NCBI GenBank assembly: GCA_964352775.1
Contig: CAYGTK010000003.1
Coordinates: forward strand, 5,360 to 69,359
Direction of reading: 5' to 3'
Source of the DNA: CAYGTK01 sp964352775
Lineage (GTDB): Bacteria > Bacteroidota > Bacteroidia > Chitinophagales > CAIOSU01
Length of the DNA: 64,000 nucleotides
Each line of letters begins with the position of its first letter. Within the stretch, counting starts at the first letter, position 1. The notes under the pieces are model-generated. The model worked only from the letters and a program-made list of their open reading frames with translations, made no database searches and was not told the DNA's origin. The position numbers and the translations under genes were made by a program. Shown here one piece after another: positions 1 to 9,368 of this stretch.

Positions 1-858
1 AAAGCCACGTTGACCAAAGACGGCGAAAGCTGGATGATCAACAACAAGTTTGTGGCTGCTCCTTATAAAGTAGATCTGCTACTTGAAACGTTGAAAAAGC
101 AGAAGGTGCAACAGTCTGTTTCTGATGCCGCTTGGGATAATGTAATAAAGGTAATAGCCAGCCAAAGTACGAAGGTGGAAGTGTTTACAGACAATATGGA
201 TAAAGCAGAGCGTGTTTTTTTTGTAGGACACGAGATAAAAGATGGTAATGCCACTTTTATGCTGATGCAGATAGATGGTAAACGCGCTAAGCGCCCATAC
301 ATCGTTCACATACCTGGTTTTGGTGGTGGCTTATCTTCCAGATACTTTATTGATGAATTGGACTGGAGAGACCTAACGGTATTCAACCATAAGGTGGATG
401 AGATAAGTGAAGTATCGCTTACTTATACCAACCAGCCCGAGAATAGTTACTCGCTTACTATTAAGGGCCTGAACGACTATGAGCTTAAGGATAATAGTGG
501 GTCTGTAACCGAAGTGAACATCCCTAAAACCACAGCCTACTTAGATGGTTTTGAGAATTTGAATGCCGAAGTGTATGTTAATGAGCACAGTAAAAAGGAC
601 TCCCTTTTAGCTACCCCGCCCTACTGTGTGGTGACGGTTACTGATAAATCGGGTGGAAGTAAAGAGGTGAAGATATACCGTATGCCGCCTAACAAACGAA
701 CGAAAACCCTATACGACCAAAGGGGTGATATGGTGAAGTATGACCCTGATAGATACTTCGCATTGATAAACGAAGGGAAGGATTTTGTGATCATTCAAGA
801 TTTTGTGTTCAATAAAGTGCTCCGTGCACATGCAGAATTTGTAAAACCCAATAGCTAG
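1..858 (+). CDS. DUF4340-like protein, 3' part (GldG-associated type)
   Basis: The reading frame is open at the left edge, so the start lies outside the window; a TTG at position 10 is only an internal codon. About 285 residues are visible. The segment beginning LTKDGESWMINNKF, followed by a helix with KVDLLLETLKK, matches the repeated unit of DUF4340 proteins as I know them (a short beta hairpin with a conserved W, then 'll..l'). The rest is beta-rich with no catalytic motif. In many Flavobacteriia a DUF4340 or GldG-type protein of the gliding ABC transporter lies just before dnaN, and here dnaN follows after 43 bp. I infer an envelope protein linked to the GldF/GldG transporter, whose genes may lie left of the window. 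Family call fairly sure, role uncertain. Confidence 0.6.
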   Translation, partial: KATLTKDGESWMINNKFVAAPYKVDLLLETLKKQKVQQSVSDAAWDNVIKVIASQSTKVEVFTDNMDKAERVFFVGHEIKDGNATFMLMQIDGKRAKRPYIVHIPGFGGGLSSRYFIDELDWRDLTVFNHKVDEISEVSLTYTNQPENSYSLTIKGLNDYELKDNSGSVTEVNIPKTTAYLDGFENLNAEVYVNEHSKKDSLLATPPYCVVTVTDKSGGSKEVKIYRMPPNKRTKTLYDQRGDMVKYDPDRYFALINEGKDFVIIQDFVFNKVLRAHAEFVKPNS

Positions 859-876
859 ATACTTTTAGCATTTGGT

Positions 877-884
877 TATATTTG
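877..884 (+). promoter_or_regulatory. -7 box TATATTTG upstream of dnaN
   Basis: TATATTTG fits the Bacteroidota sigma-A -7 consensus TAnnTTTG and ends 17 nt before the dnaN ATG. No convincing TTG/TTTG -33 element lies at the usual 17-23 bp spacing. It sits between the DUF4340 stop and dnaN. Confidence 0.45.
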
Positions 885-901
885 TGGCAAACCGATAACG
901 C

Positions 902-2020
902 ATGAATTTTGTCGTTTCTTCAGCCACCCTTCTAAAGCATCTACAACTGATCAGTGGGGTAATTAGCACGAACACCGTTCTTCCAATTCTGGAGAACTTT
1001 TTGTTTGATATAAATGATGGTCAATTGACCGTGTTCTCTACTGACCTAGAGACCTCTATGTCGGCCTCTTTGTCTATTGAGTCAAAGAAGGATGGTCGTA
1101 TAGCTATACCAGCAAAGATCTTGTTGGATACATTGAAAACATTACCAGAACAGCCGCTTTCATTTACTGTAAACGAAGAGACTTTCGGTATCGAGATCAC
1201 CTCTGATAACGGTAAGTATAAATTGGCTGGAGAGAACGGCGACGATTTCCCAAAAATTCCTGTAGCAGAAGATGTTACTAGTATCGATCTTCCTTCTTCT
1301 GTATTATCCAATGCGATATACAAAACCATCTTTGCAGTAAGTAACGATGAACTTCGTCCGGCAATGACGGGTGTGATGTTCCAGTTAGACAATGAAGGTT
1401 TGACCTTTGTGGCTACTGATGCACATAAACTGGTTCGTTACAAAAGATTAGACGCTAAGAGCGAAAGCAATACCCAATTCATCGTTCCTAAAAAAGCGTT
1501 GAACTTACTTAAGAGCAGCTTACCTGGTGACGAAACCAACGTAAGCATCTCTTACAATAACTCGAATGCCTTTTTTGCATTTGAGAACGTGAACTTGATC
1601 TGTCGATTGATAGATGCACGTTACCCAGACTACAATGCGGTTATCCCTACCGACAATGCCAATACCCTAAGCGTTGCTAAAAAAGACTTCCAAAGTTCTT
1701 TGAAGCGTATCGTCATCTTCTCTAACAAAACCACCAATCAGGTGATACTGAAGATAAGTGGCAGCGACTTACAAATAAGCGCGCAAGACCTTGACTTTTC
1801 TAACGAAGCAAACGAGCGCTTGAACTGTAGCTACGATGGTACCGATATGGAAATAGGCTTCAATGCCAAGTTCCTTATCGAAATGCTGAACGTGCTTGAA
1901 GGCGACGAAATAGAAATACGTTTATCATCTCCTACCCGCGCAGGTATTTTAATACCTACCGACAAAGATGATAATGAAGATATTTTAATGTTGGTAATGC
2001 CAGTAATGTTGAACGGCTAA
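902..2020 (+). CDS. dnaN: DNA polymerase III beta subunit (sliding clamp)
   Basis: The ring-shaped clamp that holds the replicative polymerase and other DNA-processing proteins on DNA. The 372 residues fit the usual length (E. coli 366) and divide into three clamp repeats (about 1-120, 125-245, 247-372). The N-terminus MNFVVSSATLLKHLQLISGV and the C-terminal LVMPVML strand are typical of the family. The ATG at 902 is the first after the upstream stop and places the N-terminal strand correctly. A TAnnTTTG box 17 nt upstream suggests its own promoter. The next gene begins 17 bp downstream on the same strand, so they may be co-transcribed. Confidence 0.97.
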   Translation: MNFVVSSATLLKHLQLISGVISTNTVLPILENFLFDINDGQLTVFSTDLETSMSASLSIESKKDGRIAIPAKILLDTLKTLPEQPLSFTVNEETFGIEITSDNGKYKLAGENGDDFPKIPVAEDVTSIDLPSSVLSNAIYKTIFAVSNDELRPAMTGVMFQLDNEGLTFVATDAHKLVRYKRLDAKSESNTQFIVPKKALNLLKSSLPGDETNVSISYNNSNAFFAFENVNLICRLIDARYPDYNAVIPTDNANTLSVAKKDFQSSLKRIVIFSNKTTNQVILKISGSDLQISAQDLDFSNEANERLNCSYDGTDMEIGFNAKFLIEMLNVLEGDEIEIRLSSPTRAGILIPTDKDDNEDILMLVMPVMLNG

Positions 2021-2037
2021 CCATCAAACCACACATC

Positions 2038-3948
2038 ATGAAATATATATTGACCTTGCTACTAGTGTGTAGCACCCTTTTCTCATTTGCACAGATCAAG
2101 ATAACTTTTGCGGATAGCCCTGTTTTGGGTGATGTAGAAATATCATCTCGTGATACTGTTCCTTTTGCACCAAGTATTTCTCCAGGAACTGCAGGAGCAA
2201 GTCAAACTTGGGATTTTAGTGCCTTAGTGGAAGTAGTTAGAGATACAACTTGGCATGTTAATCCTTCTTCAACACCAAGAGGAAGTAGCTTTCCCAACTC
2301 GAACTTGGCAGTTACCCAAGACAATGAAGGCTACTTATATGTAAACAACTCTCCTAATTCTTACAGGGTTGAAGGGCTAGCTGGCGACCCGCTTGGAACG
2401 GGAATTCCGTTAACATTAACCTTTGCCCCAGCATACGACCAATATCGTTATGACGTAGAATTTGGTGGTTCATTTACTGGAAATTATGCATTTGATGAGA
2501 CCGTTCAGGCTAGTTCTATTCCACCGAACATCATTGCTCAATTACCAATTCCTGTGGGAGTATCGTTAGAGGCAGTTCGTGTTCGTTTTGAATCGAACTT
2601 TACTGACGAGATAGATGGTTGGGGGACAGTTATCACACCACTTGGAAGTTATGACGCCATTCGTCAAAAACGAGTTGAAACTACACGTACTCGTGTGGAT
2701 GTAGATGTTATTGTTGGTGGTTTTATCCCACAAACCATAAATGTATTGGACGACCCAGGAGTTACTACTACCTATAACTGGTTATCTAATCAAATACCTA
2801 CGCCATTAATAGCGATGACTTTTGATACATCGGGCGCTATTAATGCAGTTAGTTATAACAGAACACCACCGCCACCCGCTCCAACAGCTAGCTTTACTTG
2901 GAGCAACCCAAGTGGTGGGTTGGTAGAGTTCACCAATACTTCATCGAGCACGGCAGCACTTTTTTCATGGGATTTTGGTGATGGTAGTCCTTTAGATGAT
3001 ACAAGAGACCCGAACAAGGTTTATGTAAACAACCAGAAATACTACGTTTGCCTTACAGCTTCTAACGCAAGCGGTAGCGATACTTTTTGTGATAGTGTAG
3101 ATGTAAATAAGATAACAGGAACCAACAATGCACCACTGGCTCGTAGAGATTTCCGTTCTATCAATCAACCTAACTCGGTAACTATCGATCTATTAGCAAA
3201 TGATGTTGATCCTGATCTAGACAATATCTCTTTCATCAGTAATGCAATGCCTAGCAACGGTATGCTTACCAATAATGGCGGTGGGTCTATAACCTACGCA
3301 CCTAATGCGGCTTTTGTTGGTGTAGATAGCTTCAGCTATGTAATACAAGATGATGGCGTGCCATTTATTCAAAGTACAGGTTGGGCAGTAATTGAGGTTA
3401 AACCAGAAATAGTGCCTACTATAGCATCTTTTACAGTTGACTCTACAGGTTGTAATGAGCTGGCTTTTACCAATACATCAAGTAATGGAGTGGGTATTGC
3501 AAGCTGGGATTATGGCGATGGCAGTAATATAGATTTTGGTGACAATGTGACACACGCTTACGCTGATTCGGGAACATACAATGTGTGTGTATCGGTATTT
3601 GATAACTTCAATAATATCGTTACTGATTGCGATAGTGTAGAAGCGCTTTGCCGTACTAATACTCCAATTGACACTACTAGTATCAATGAGCGACAGTTAG
3701 AGGCGTTAACCTTCTTCCCTAACCCAGTAACTAGCTCACTTACTATTAACTGGAAAGCTTCAGAGAGTAACCCAACAGAAGCCATATTTTACGATATGAG
3801 CGGAAGAGCGGTAATGACACAAGCTATTAAGGAAGAAGGTATAGCAAGAGTTTCAGTAGAAGAATTAGCTACTGGTAGCTACATTGTTCAATTGATAAGC
3901 GCTAAAGGAAATGTGATTGGCGTAGCCAAGGTACAAGTTCAGCACTAA
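2038..3948 (+). CDS. Secreted PKD/Ig-like repeat protein with T9SS type-A sorting domain
   Basis: A 636-residue exported protein. The signal peptide is about residues 1-18 (MKYILTLLLVCSTLFSFA). A unique beta-rich N-terminal region (about 20-280) is followed by a PKD domain (about 283-355, core FSWDFGDGSP), a cadherin-like/Ig 'NDVDPDLDNISF' domain (about 365-455), a second PKD domain (about 460-530, SWDYGDGS), and a C-terminal sorting domain (about 555-636) with FFPNPV, YDMSGR and a GSYIVQL strand. Such sorting domains direct outer-membrane passage by T9SS and anchoring or release at the surface. No enzyme motif is visible; a structural or adhesive role is inferred. It follows dnaN by 17 bp and converges on the DUF502 gene with 2 bp between stops. 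Confidence 0.88.
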   Translation: MKYILTLLLVCSTLFSFAQIKITFADSPVLGDVEISSRDTVPFAPSISPGTAGASQTWDFSALVEVVRDTTWHVNPSSTPRGSSFPNSNLAVTQDNEGYLYVNNSPNSYRVEGLAGDPLGTGIPLTLTFAPAYDQYRYDVEFGGSFTGNYAFDETVQASSIPPNIIAQLPIPVGVSLEAVRVRFESNFTDEIDGWGTVITPLGSYDAIRQKRVETTRTRVDVDVIVGGFIPQTINVLDDPGVTTTYNWLSNQIPTPLIAMTFDTSGAINAVSYNRTPPPPAPTASFTWSNPSGGLVEFTNTSSSTAALFSWDFGDGSPLDDTRDPNKVYVNNQKYYVCLTASNASGSDTFCDSVDVNKITGTNNAPLARRDFRSINQPNSVTIDLLANDVDPDLDNISFISNAMPSNGMLTNNGGGSITYAPNAAFVGVDSFSYVIQDDGVPFIQSTGWAVIEVKPEIVPTIASFTVDSTGCNELAFTNTSSNGVGIASWDYGDGSNIDFGDNVTHAYADSGTYNVCVSVFDNFNNIVTDCDSVEALCRTNTPIDTTSINERQLEALTFFPNPVTSSLTINWKASESNPTEAIFYDMSGRAVMTQAIKEEGIARVSVEELATGSYIVQLISAKGNVIGVAKVQVQH

Positions 3949-3950
3949 GC

Positions 3951-4547
3951 TTAATCTACTTTTTTGATATGGGTTTCCTCCATTTCGGTTACCCCGCCTG
4001 ATACGATGAACTTCATAGCATCTGACGAAGATATGTTGAGCTTGGTAACAAGCTTTCTATCTACCACATAAAGATTTCCGGAGAAGTTGTAAGAGTGTGG
4101 AAAGTATACCGCTACCATACCTTCTAACTTAAGAAAGGAAAGATCTTCGCGAGTCAAGAAGCCGATCTTCTGAAAGCCATCGTGCCCGTTTATTTTAACT
4201 GTAACAGGCTGGTCGAACCGTTTTTTATCGCTAATAAAGGCAGAGAAGAGATCTTTAACGGAGGTGTAAACTATCTTAAGTATAGGTGCTTCGGTGAGCA
4301 AGCCTTCCAAAGAGCGAAAGAGCGGAGCAAAAATGAGCGTTCCGCTTAAATAACCTACTCCAGCGATAAGCATAAGGCCTAATATCCACCCAAAGCCTCT
4401 TGGTTCAACTCCAAATAGAGGCTCAAGTAATGCGGCAAAACTACGGTCTAAAAAGCCTATGATAGCGAACAAAAGATACATCGTTATCATCACGGGAGCT
4501 AAAACGAGTACCCCCTGTATCAGGTAGCGTATAAGTTTCTTAAGCAT
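3951..4547 (-). CDS. DUF502 family inner-membrane protein
   Basis: 198 residues. Two membrane segments at about 8-30 (QGVLVLAPVMITMYLLFAII) and 53-78 (FGWILGLMLIAGVGYLSGTL) precede a soluble domain with TEAPILKIVYTSVKDLFSAF and AVYFPHSYNFSGNLYVV, the hallmark region of DUF502. The molecular function of the family is not established. The start overlaps the last base of the aminotransferase gene, so the two are translationally close and probably co-transcribed. No signal peptide or catalytic motif was seen. Confidence 0.85.
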   Translation of the reverse strand: MLKKLIRYLIQGVLVLAPVMITMYLLFAIIGFLDRSFAALLEPLFGVEPRGFGWILGLMLIAGVGYLSGTLIFAPLFRSLEGLLTEAPILKIVYTSVKDLFSAFISDKKRFDQPVTVKINGHDGFQKIGFLTREDLSFLKLEGMVAVYFPHSYNFSGNLYVVDRKLVTKLNISSSDAMKFIVSGGVTEMEETHIKKVD

Positions 4548-5740
4548 CAGCTGCCAACTTTATCTAGAGCGGCCAATAAGGTAATGCAGGCTTTTTCTAC
4601 TTGTTCCATGCTAATGCATAATGGTGGTCCAATTCGCAAGCAATGGTCGGCAAACAAGAACCAATCGGTTACCAAGCCCTCTTCCACACAAGCTTGTATA
4701 AGAGCCATATTGAGCTCTGTAGTGCCCATATCAAGGGCTATCATCAATCCCTTTCGTCGGAGTTCTTTTATGGCTTTGTGGCCTTTTAATCGGTCTTCAA
4801 TCAGCTGGCCTTTTTCTTCTGCTTTAGCTACCCAGTCTTCCTCTAAAAGCAACTCTAAACTAGCCGTAGCAGCAGCACAACTTACTGGATGTCCACCAAA
4901 TGTAGTGATGTGGCCTAATACGGGGTTTACCGTAAACGTATTCATCCGCTCAGTAGAGCTAACAAAAGCACCAATAGGCATACCCCCACCCATTCCTTTG
5001 GCTATAAGCAGTATATCGGGTACTACACCATATTGCTGAAAGGCAAATAGGCTGCCTGTACGTCCAAACCCTGTTTGTATTTCATCTAAAATCATCAAGG
5101 TGCCAGTCTCAGTGCAGCGTTCTCTTATCTTTTGCAAAAAACACAAATTAGCAGGGTTGATGCCCGATTCTGCTTGAACGGGCTCCACTATTATACAGGC
5201 GGTATCTTCTGTAATGTGGTTCAGGTCGTCCATATTGTTATACTCCAACATTCTGCCACCAGGCACTAATGGCCGATACGCTCGCTTGAAATATTCATCT
5301 CCTAAAAAGGATAATATACCCGAGGTGCTTCCATGATAAGAGTGCTTGAAGTATAATACCTCTGGGCGTTGGGTTAGCCTTCTTGCTAACTTAACGGCAC
5401 CGTCAGCAGCTTCAGCTCCTGAGTTGACAAAGTATACACTATCTAAGCCTTTGGGTAGCTGCTCGCAGAGCAGTTTTGCATACTTCACTTGTGGAGTAAC
5501 CACGAATTCACCATATACCATCAGGTGCATATAGGTCTCTGCCTGTTTCTTGATGGCTTCAACTACCTTGGGGTGGCAATGACCAACATTACTCACGCTA
5601 ATACCCGAAATAAGGTCTAGATATTCTTTCCCCTCCGTATCATATAGATGAACACCGCTTGCACGAGCTATTTCTAGCCCTAGGGGTTCTGGAGAGGTTT
5701 GGCCTACGTGGCGAAGGAATAACTGACGTTGCGATACCAT
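4547..5740 (-). CDS. Class-III PLP-dependent aminotransferase (acetylornithine/ornithine type)
   Basis: Transfers an amino group between an omega-amino donor (ornithine, acetylornithine, GABA or similar) and a 2-oxo acid using pyridoxal phosphate. The 397-residue length fits the family. The PLP lysine is K248 in LLIAKGMGGGMPIGAF; D219 in ILDEIQTGFGRTG contacts the PLP ring nitrogen; NSGAEAADGAVKLAR (about 106-120) is the phosphate-binding region. Substrate cannot be fixed from sequence, and no arginine, proline or GABA gene is adjacent. It is first of a minus pair with the DUF502 gene. The ATG at 5740 precedes a normal N-terminus. Confidence 0.88.
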   Translation of the reverse strand: MVSQRQLFLRHVGQTSPEPLGLEIARASGVHLYDTEGKEYLDLISGISVSNVGHCHPKVVEAIKKQAETYMHLMVYGEFVVTPQVKYAKLLCEQLPKGLDSVYFVNSGAEAADGAVKLARRLTQRPEVLYFKHSYHGSTSGILSFLGDEYFKRAYRPLVPGGRMLEYNNMDDLNHITEDTACIIVEPVQAESGINPANLCFLQKIRERCTETGTLMILDEIQTGFGRTGSLFAFQQYGVVPDILLIAKGMGGGMPIGAFVSSTERMNTFTVNPVLGHITTFGGHPVSCAAATASLELLLEEDWVAKAEEKGQLIEDRLKGHKAIKELRRKGLMIALDMGTTELNMALIQACVEEGLVTDWFLFADHCLRIGPPLCISMEQVEKACITLLAALDKVGS

Positions 5741-5777
5741 GCCGCTAAAATAGGATGATAATTAGATAGTTGAACCA

Positions 5778-6905
5778 CTATTGCTGGTTACCACCCTCCA
5801 CCATTTGTCCATCACGGTAGTAAACAACCTTGTCAACCTTACCACTTTCTCTGTAAATAATGAAACGGCCATCTGGTTTACCTAATGCGAAGTAGCGTTC
5901 GTACTCTTTATTTCCACTACTATACCATGCCTCGAACTTACCATCCTCTTTACCTTCTTTGTATTCTCCTCGGGAGGCTAATCGTCCATTTATGTACCAA
6001 GTACGGCTCACCCCTTCTTCTTTACCCATTACATAGTTACGCTCCCACTTCTTTGCTCCATTCTTAAACCAAGTGCGGATCAAACCATTTTCTTTACCGC
6101 TTTCGTAATTCCCCTCAAAGCTTTTTACTCCATTAGGATACCACTCTTGCCACAAGCCTTGTTTTAATCCTTCTTCATAATAGGTTTCGGAATTCAATTT
6201 GCCATTGCTGTACCAATATGGCCACTTTCCTATCTTCTTACCTTTTGTGTATTGCCCTTCAGCGCGTTTTTGTCCATTGCTGTACCAGAAAGTCCATCTA
6301 CCTTCACGTTTCCCCTCTTCATATACTCCCTTCGATGATTCTTTACCATTTCGGGCAAAGTTTAACCATTCGCCTTCTTTTTTACCGTCTGTGTACTGTC
6401 CATCCTGTCTTACCTGGCCATTGGCGTACCATTGCTTGAATCTTCCGTCGTATTCCCCTTTCTTATGTCTAGCCTCTGTTGCCTCTTGTCCATTTTCGTA
6501 CCAAGTCTTCGATTCACCTACCAAAAGGCCATCACTATATACTTCTTCACTTCCCATTTGTCCGCTTGCAAAGTAGTAGAGGGAAATACTATCTTTTTTT
6601 CCTTGCTTGTAAAACTCTAGAAACTTGAGTTGACCATCTTCATACCAAACCTTATAGCTTCCGTTCTGATTGTCTTTACCATCGTAATGCACTTCTTCTT
6701 TTTTAGTGCCATCGCGATAATACTCTATTATTTTTAGGAGTACTTTATCTCCATTTTTATTTTCATAGGTGTGTACAATATGAGCGTTTCCCGTTCCATG
6801 ACTGGAAAGGACAATATCATATGGCGGATCGGGGGAACAGGAGGTAAAACAAAAAACAACCCCCAACAGAAGTAGTAGGCGTTCCGCTCGACCGTAGGAC
6901 TCCAA
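5778..6905 (-). CDS. MORN_2/YwqK-type repeat lipoprotein
   Basis: 375 residues. The N-terminus LLLLLGVVFCFTSC carries a lipobox with Cys about residue 23, so it is probably an envelope lipoprotein. The rest is about 13 tandem repeats of about 23 residues, each centred on W-Y-x-N-G (WYEDGQLK, WYENGQEA, WYANGQVR, WYSNGQKR, WYPNGVKS, WFKNGAKK), the MORN_2 pattern that databases often label 'toxin-antitoxin system YwqK family antitoxin'. No toxin partner is present, so that label should not be taken literally. The start is a TTG, the only reasonable start before the signal sequence, since an in-frame stop lies not far upstream. It is divergent from the histidine kinase gene. Role unknown; a repeat scaffold at the cell surface is inferred. 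Confidence 0.82.
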   Translation of the reverse strand: MESYGRAERLLLLLGVVFCFTSCSPDPPYDIVLSSHGTGNAHIVHTYENKNGDKVLLKIIEYYRDGTKKEEVHYDGKDNQNGSYKVWYEDGQLKFLEFYKQGKKDSISLYYFASGQMGSEEVYSDGLLVGESKTWYENGQEATEARHKKGEYDGRFKQWYANGQVRQDGQYTDGKKEGEWLNFARNGKESSKGVYEEGKREGRWTFWYSNGQKRAEGQYTKGKKIGKWPYWYSNGKLNSETYYEEGLKQGLWQEWYPNGVKSFEGNYESGKENGLIRTWFKNGAKKWERNYVMGKEEGVSRTWYINGRLASRGEYKEGKEDGKFEAWYSSGNKEYERYFALGKPDGRFIIYRESGKVDKVVYYRDGQMVEGGNQQ

Positions 6906-7035
6906 ATATTTTTTGGTGCTCTTGATAGTTCAGCCTATTTTAGTCCGCTAAGCTAATAAAATCAATGCATAGTAGCATTCTATTACTATGTATGCTAAAT
7001 TCTGGAATACACATTCAGTAAAATATCACTAGCTA

Positions 7036-8901
7036 ATGGATAGGCTGTTCTTTAAATATTTAGCCCCCTTGCTAGCATTGTCAATACTGCCACTACTATT
7101 AAGTGGTTTCTTTCTATACCTTGTTACTCGTCAAAACATAGGTGCTCTTGAACAGGAGTTAACTTTTGAGATCTCCAGTAATCTCATAAAAGAGATCTCT
7201 TTCAAGAATGAGTCATCAGCGGCTAAAGAAGGGCTAATTGTAGAAAAAGAGATAGAGCGACTGCGAAATACAATGATCGCTATGTCTGTTTCTCCTGAAT
7301 TTACAGCCTTAGACATTAGAGATGTAAATACTTATGTAGACAACATACTGGCTATTGAACCTTCGGTACTACAGGTAGCTGTGCTAAGTAAGTATGGCGA
7401 CATACTGTACGATAAAACCAGCCCACTAGCCATGGTGCAGGAGATGATAGAAGATGTAATAGAAAACCCTGCTTTTAAAATACTAGAAAAGAAACAGCCC
7501 TATTTTTCTAAGGTTATTATCTCCGAGAATACTCAAGAACCATACTTAACCCTCGGACAGCCCATATTAGACCAAGGTGGCAATTTTAAGGGAGCGCTCT
7601 TGTTCAAGATTGACCTAAAGTTTATTTATGCGCTATCTGCAGACCGACAAGTTGGGGAAGATGGCTATTTATTCTTGCTTTCGGAAGATGGTTATTTAAT
7701 ATCACATCCTGACCAGAAGGAGTTTTTACAAAACCCTGATTATTCTAAGTACGAACATATCCGAACCATACTGCAACAACAAGAGGGCACCATTCAAAAT
7801 GACGGTGACCTCCTTTCCTTTTATACTAATAAGTACGATTGGACTTCTGTTATTGTAGTGCCTGAAGAAACTGCTTTGCAACCCGTGCAAGCTAATAAGG
7901 CAACTATACTTTCTTTTGTGGAGACGGTGTTTCGCTCTATTTCTTACACCACGGTGGTTATTATTTTATTGGTTTTAATACTAGCTGTTATTAGCTCCAT
8001 TTATATTGCTCGGATAATCATTAACCCTATTGTAGAGCTAACTGAAGGAACCGCAAAGGTGGCAGAAGGTAATTTGGAGGAGCGAGTGAAACGGAAATCG
8101 AATGATGAATTGGGTGAACTTACCACCTCCTTCAATTTGATGACTGGGCAATTGAAAAAGAACAGGAATGAGCTTATCAGTAGAAATGAATATATAGAAC
8201 AACAGGCTGAAGAACTGCTAGACCGTTACAATCGTGATCTAGAACAATTTGCATACGTTACTACCCATGACTTGATAGAGCCACTACGGATGATAACTAG
8301 CTATACCCAACTATTGAAACGTAACTATGGGAAAAATTTTGATGGTGATGCTGAGGAGTTTATGGGCTATGTTACCGAAGGAGTAGACCGAATGCACCTT
8401 ATTATTAATGATCTTTTTGAGTATTCACACATTCGTACCGAGGTGAAGGACTTTGAAGAGGTGAACATGGAAGATACACTTGAGCGTGTAAAAGAAAAGC
8501 TGACCAAGGAAATAGAAGAAGGAGGGGCTGAGATAAAGGCAGAAGGGCTGCCAATTACCAAGGCGGTGCCTTCAAACCTAGAACAGTTACTTCAAAACTT
8601 GATAGCTAACGCTATTAAATTTAGAGATGCAGAGCGCCCTATTGTGATAACTATTGGCGTGGAAGATAGAGGAACGGAATACCTTTTTAGAGTAAATGAT
8701 ACTGGTATCGGTTTTGAGCAGAAGTATGCTGATAAAGTGTTTGAGATATTCAAGCGATTGAATAAACGTGGTGAATACACAGGTTCAGGAATGGGGCTAG
8801 CCATTACCAAGAACATAGTAGAACGCCACGGCGGAAAAATATGGGTTCGGTCAGAACCAGGGGTTGGTTCTACCTTTTACTTCACCATTAAAAAGCATTA
8901 A
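7036..8901 (+). CDS. Membrane sensor histidine kinase (Cache-HAMP-HisKA-HATPase)
   Basis: 621 residues: TM1 about 9-30; extracytoplasmic Cache-type ligand domain about 35-290 (contains GEDGYLFLLSEDGYLISHPD, typical of dCache/PDC folds); TM2 about 302-326; HAMP about 326-378; a short coiled coil; HisKA with phospho-acceptor H411 in FAYVTTHDLIEPLR, of the phytochrome-kinase type; HATPase with the N box around N521-N525, DTGIGF at 555-560 and GSGMGL at 583-588. It should autophosphorylate in response to a small periplasmic ligand. No response regulator is adjacent, so the partner is elsewhere. The 3' end overlaps the convergent gene at 8898 by 4 bp. Confidence 0.92.
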   Translation: MDRLFFKYLAPLLALSILPLLLSGFFLYLVTRQNIGALEQELTFEISSNLIKEISFKNESSAAKEGLIVEKEIERLRNTMIAMSVSPEFTALDIRDVNTYVDNILAIEPSVLQVAVLSKYGDILYDKTSPLAMVQEMIEDVIENPAFKILEKKQPYFSKVIISENTQEPYLTLGQPILDQGGNFKGALLFKIDLKFIYALSADRQVGEDGYLFLLSEDGYLISHPDQKEFLQNPDYSKYEHIRTILQQQEGTIQNDGDLLSFYTNKYDWTSVIVVPEETALQPVQANKATILSFVETVFRSISYTTVVIILLVLILAVISSIYIARIIINPIVELTEGTAKVAEGNLEERVKRKSNDELGELTTSFNLMTGQLKKNRNELISRNEYIEQQAEELLDRYNRDLEQFAYVTTHDLIEPLRMITSYTQLLKRNYGKNFDGDAEEFMGYVTEGVDRMHLIINDLFEYSHIRTEVKDFEEVNMEDTLERVKEKLTKEIEEGGAEIKAEGLPITKAVPSNLEQLLQNLIANAIKFRDAERPIVITIGVEDRGTEYLFRVNDTGIGFEQKYADKVFEIFKRLNKRGEYTGSGMGLAITKNIVERHGGKIWVRSEPGVGSTFYFTIKKH

Positions 8902-9368
8902 TACCTGCGGTTCTGCGTAGCTGTGTTTGCTTGACGTTTCTTTATCTCATCTAACAAATAGCGTTTGAACTGCTGCTCGGCTCGATAAAGCTTAGCCACT
9001 TTTTCTATAGGTAGCACTTTTTTGAACTCTGCGTGATATTTCTTCTTTATCTCCAGCTCCATCGTTTGGAAAATGAGGTAATCATCTACAAATCGCTCAA
9101 AGCCCTCGTCAGTCAACTCTGCCTTGCTTTGCATAAAGTCTTTGTAGGCATCTTTTTTCTCCTTCTTTAAGGATTTCAATTCTTGCTCATAGGCATTATA
9201 CACGGGCCAAAATACTTGAGCTTCTTCAAGCGTGAGGTTCAATTTTTTAGTAAGGAAGGTAACCCGAAGCATCTCTATATCTTTCTTTGAGGTACCTGAA
9301 TTCTGTGCCGTTGCAGTTTGCCCCAATATTAGGGTGCAAAGTGCTAGTAATAGTATTATACTTCTCAT
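8898..9368 (-). CDS. Secreted helical protein of an ECF-sigma cluster
   Basis: About 156 residues from the ATG at 9368, which overlaps the upstream stop as ATGA; a start 6 nt earlier is possible but less natural. The signal peptide MRSIILLLALCTLILGQTATAQ precedes an all-helical charged domain with LTLEEAQVFWPVYNAYEQELK and LPIEKVAKLYRAEQQFK. Small periplasmic proteins like this follow ECF sigma/anti-sigma genes in many Bacteroidota and resemble Spy/CpxP-type LTxxQ proteins in architecture. A periplasmic sensor or chaperone feeding the anti-sigma factor is inferred, not shown. It is last of the minus run and overlaps the histidine kinase 3' end by 4 bp. Confidence 0.7.
   Translation of the reverse strand: MRSIILLLALCTLILGQTATAQNSGTSKKDIEMLRVTFLTKKLNLTLEEAQVFWPVYNAYEQELKSLKKEKKDAYKDFMQSKAELTDEGFERFVDDYLIFQTMELEIKKKYHAEFKKVLPIEKVAKLYRAEQQFKRYLLDEIKKRQANTATQNRRY

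Noticed and set aside
4584..5039. 151-residue plus-strand ORF over the aminotransferase gene
   Set aside because: It is the antisense shadow of the strongly conserved aminotransferase; no start context and an unlikely composition.
5778..6905. Toxin-antitoxin locus (YwqK name)
   Set aside because: Only the repeat family name suggests it; no toxin-sized partner is adjacent, and the protein is a lipoprotein with 13 MORN_2 repeats.
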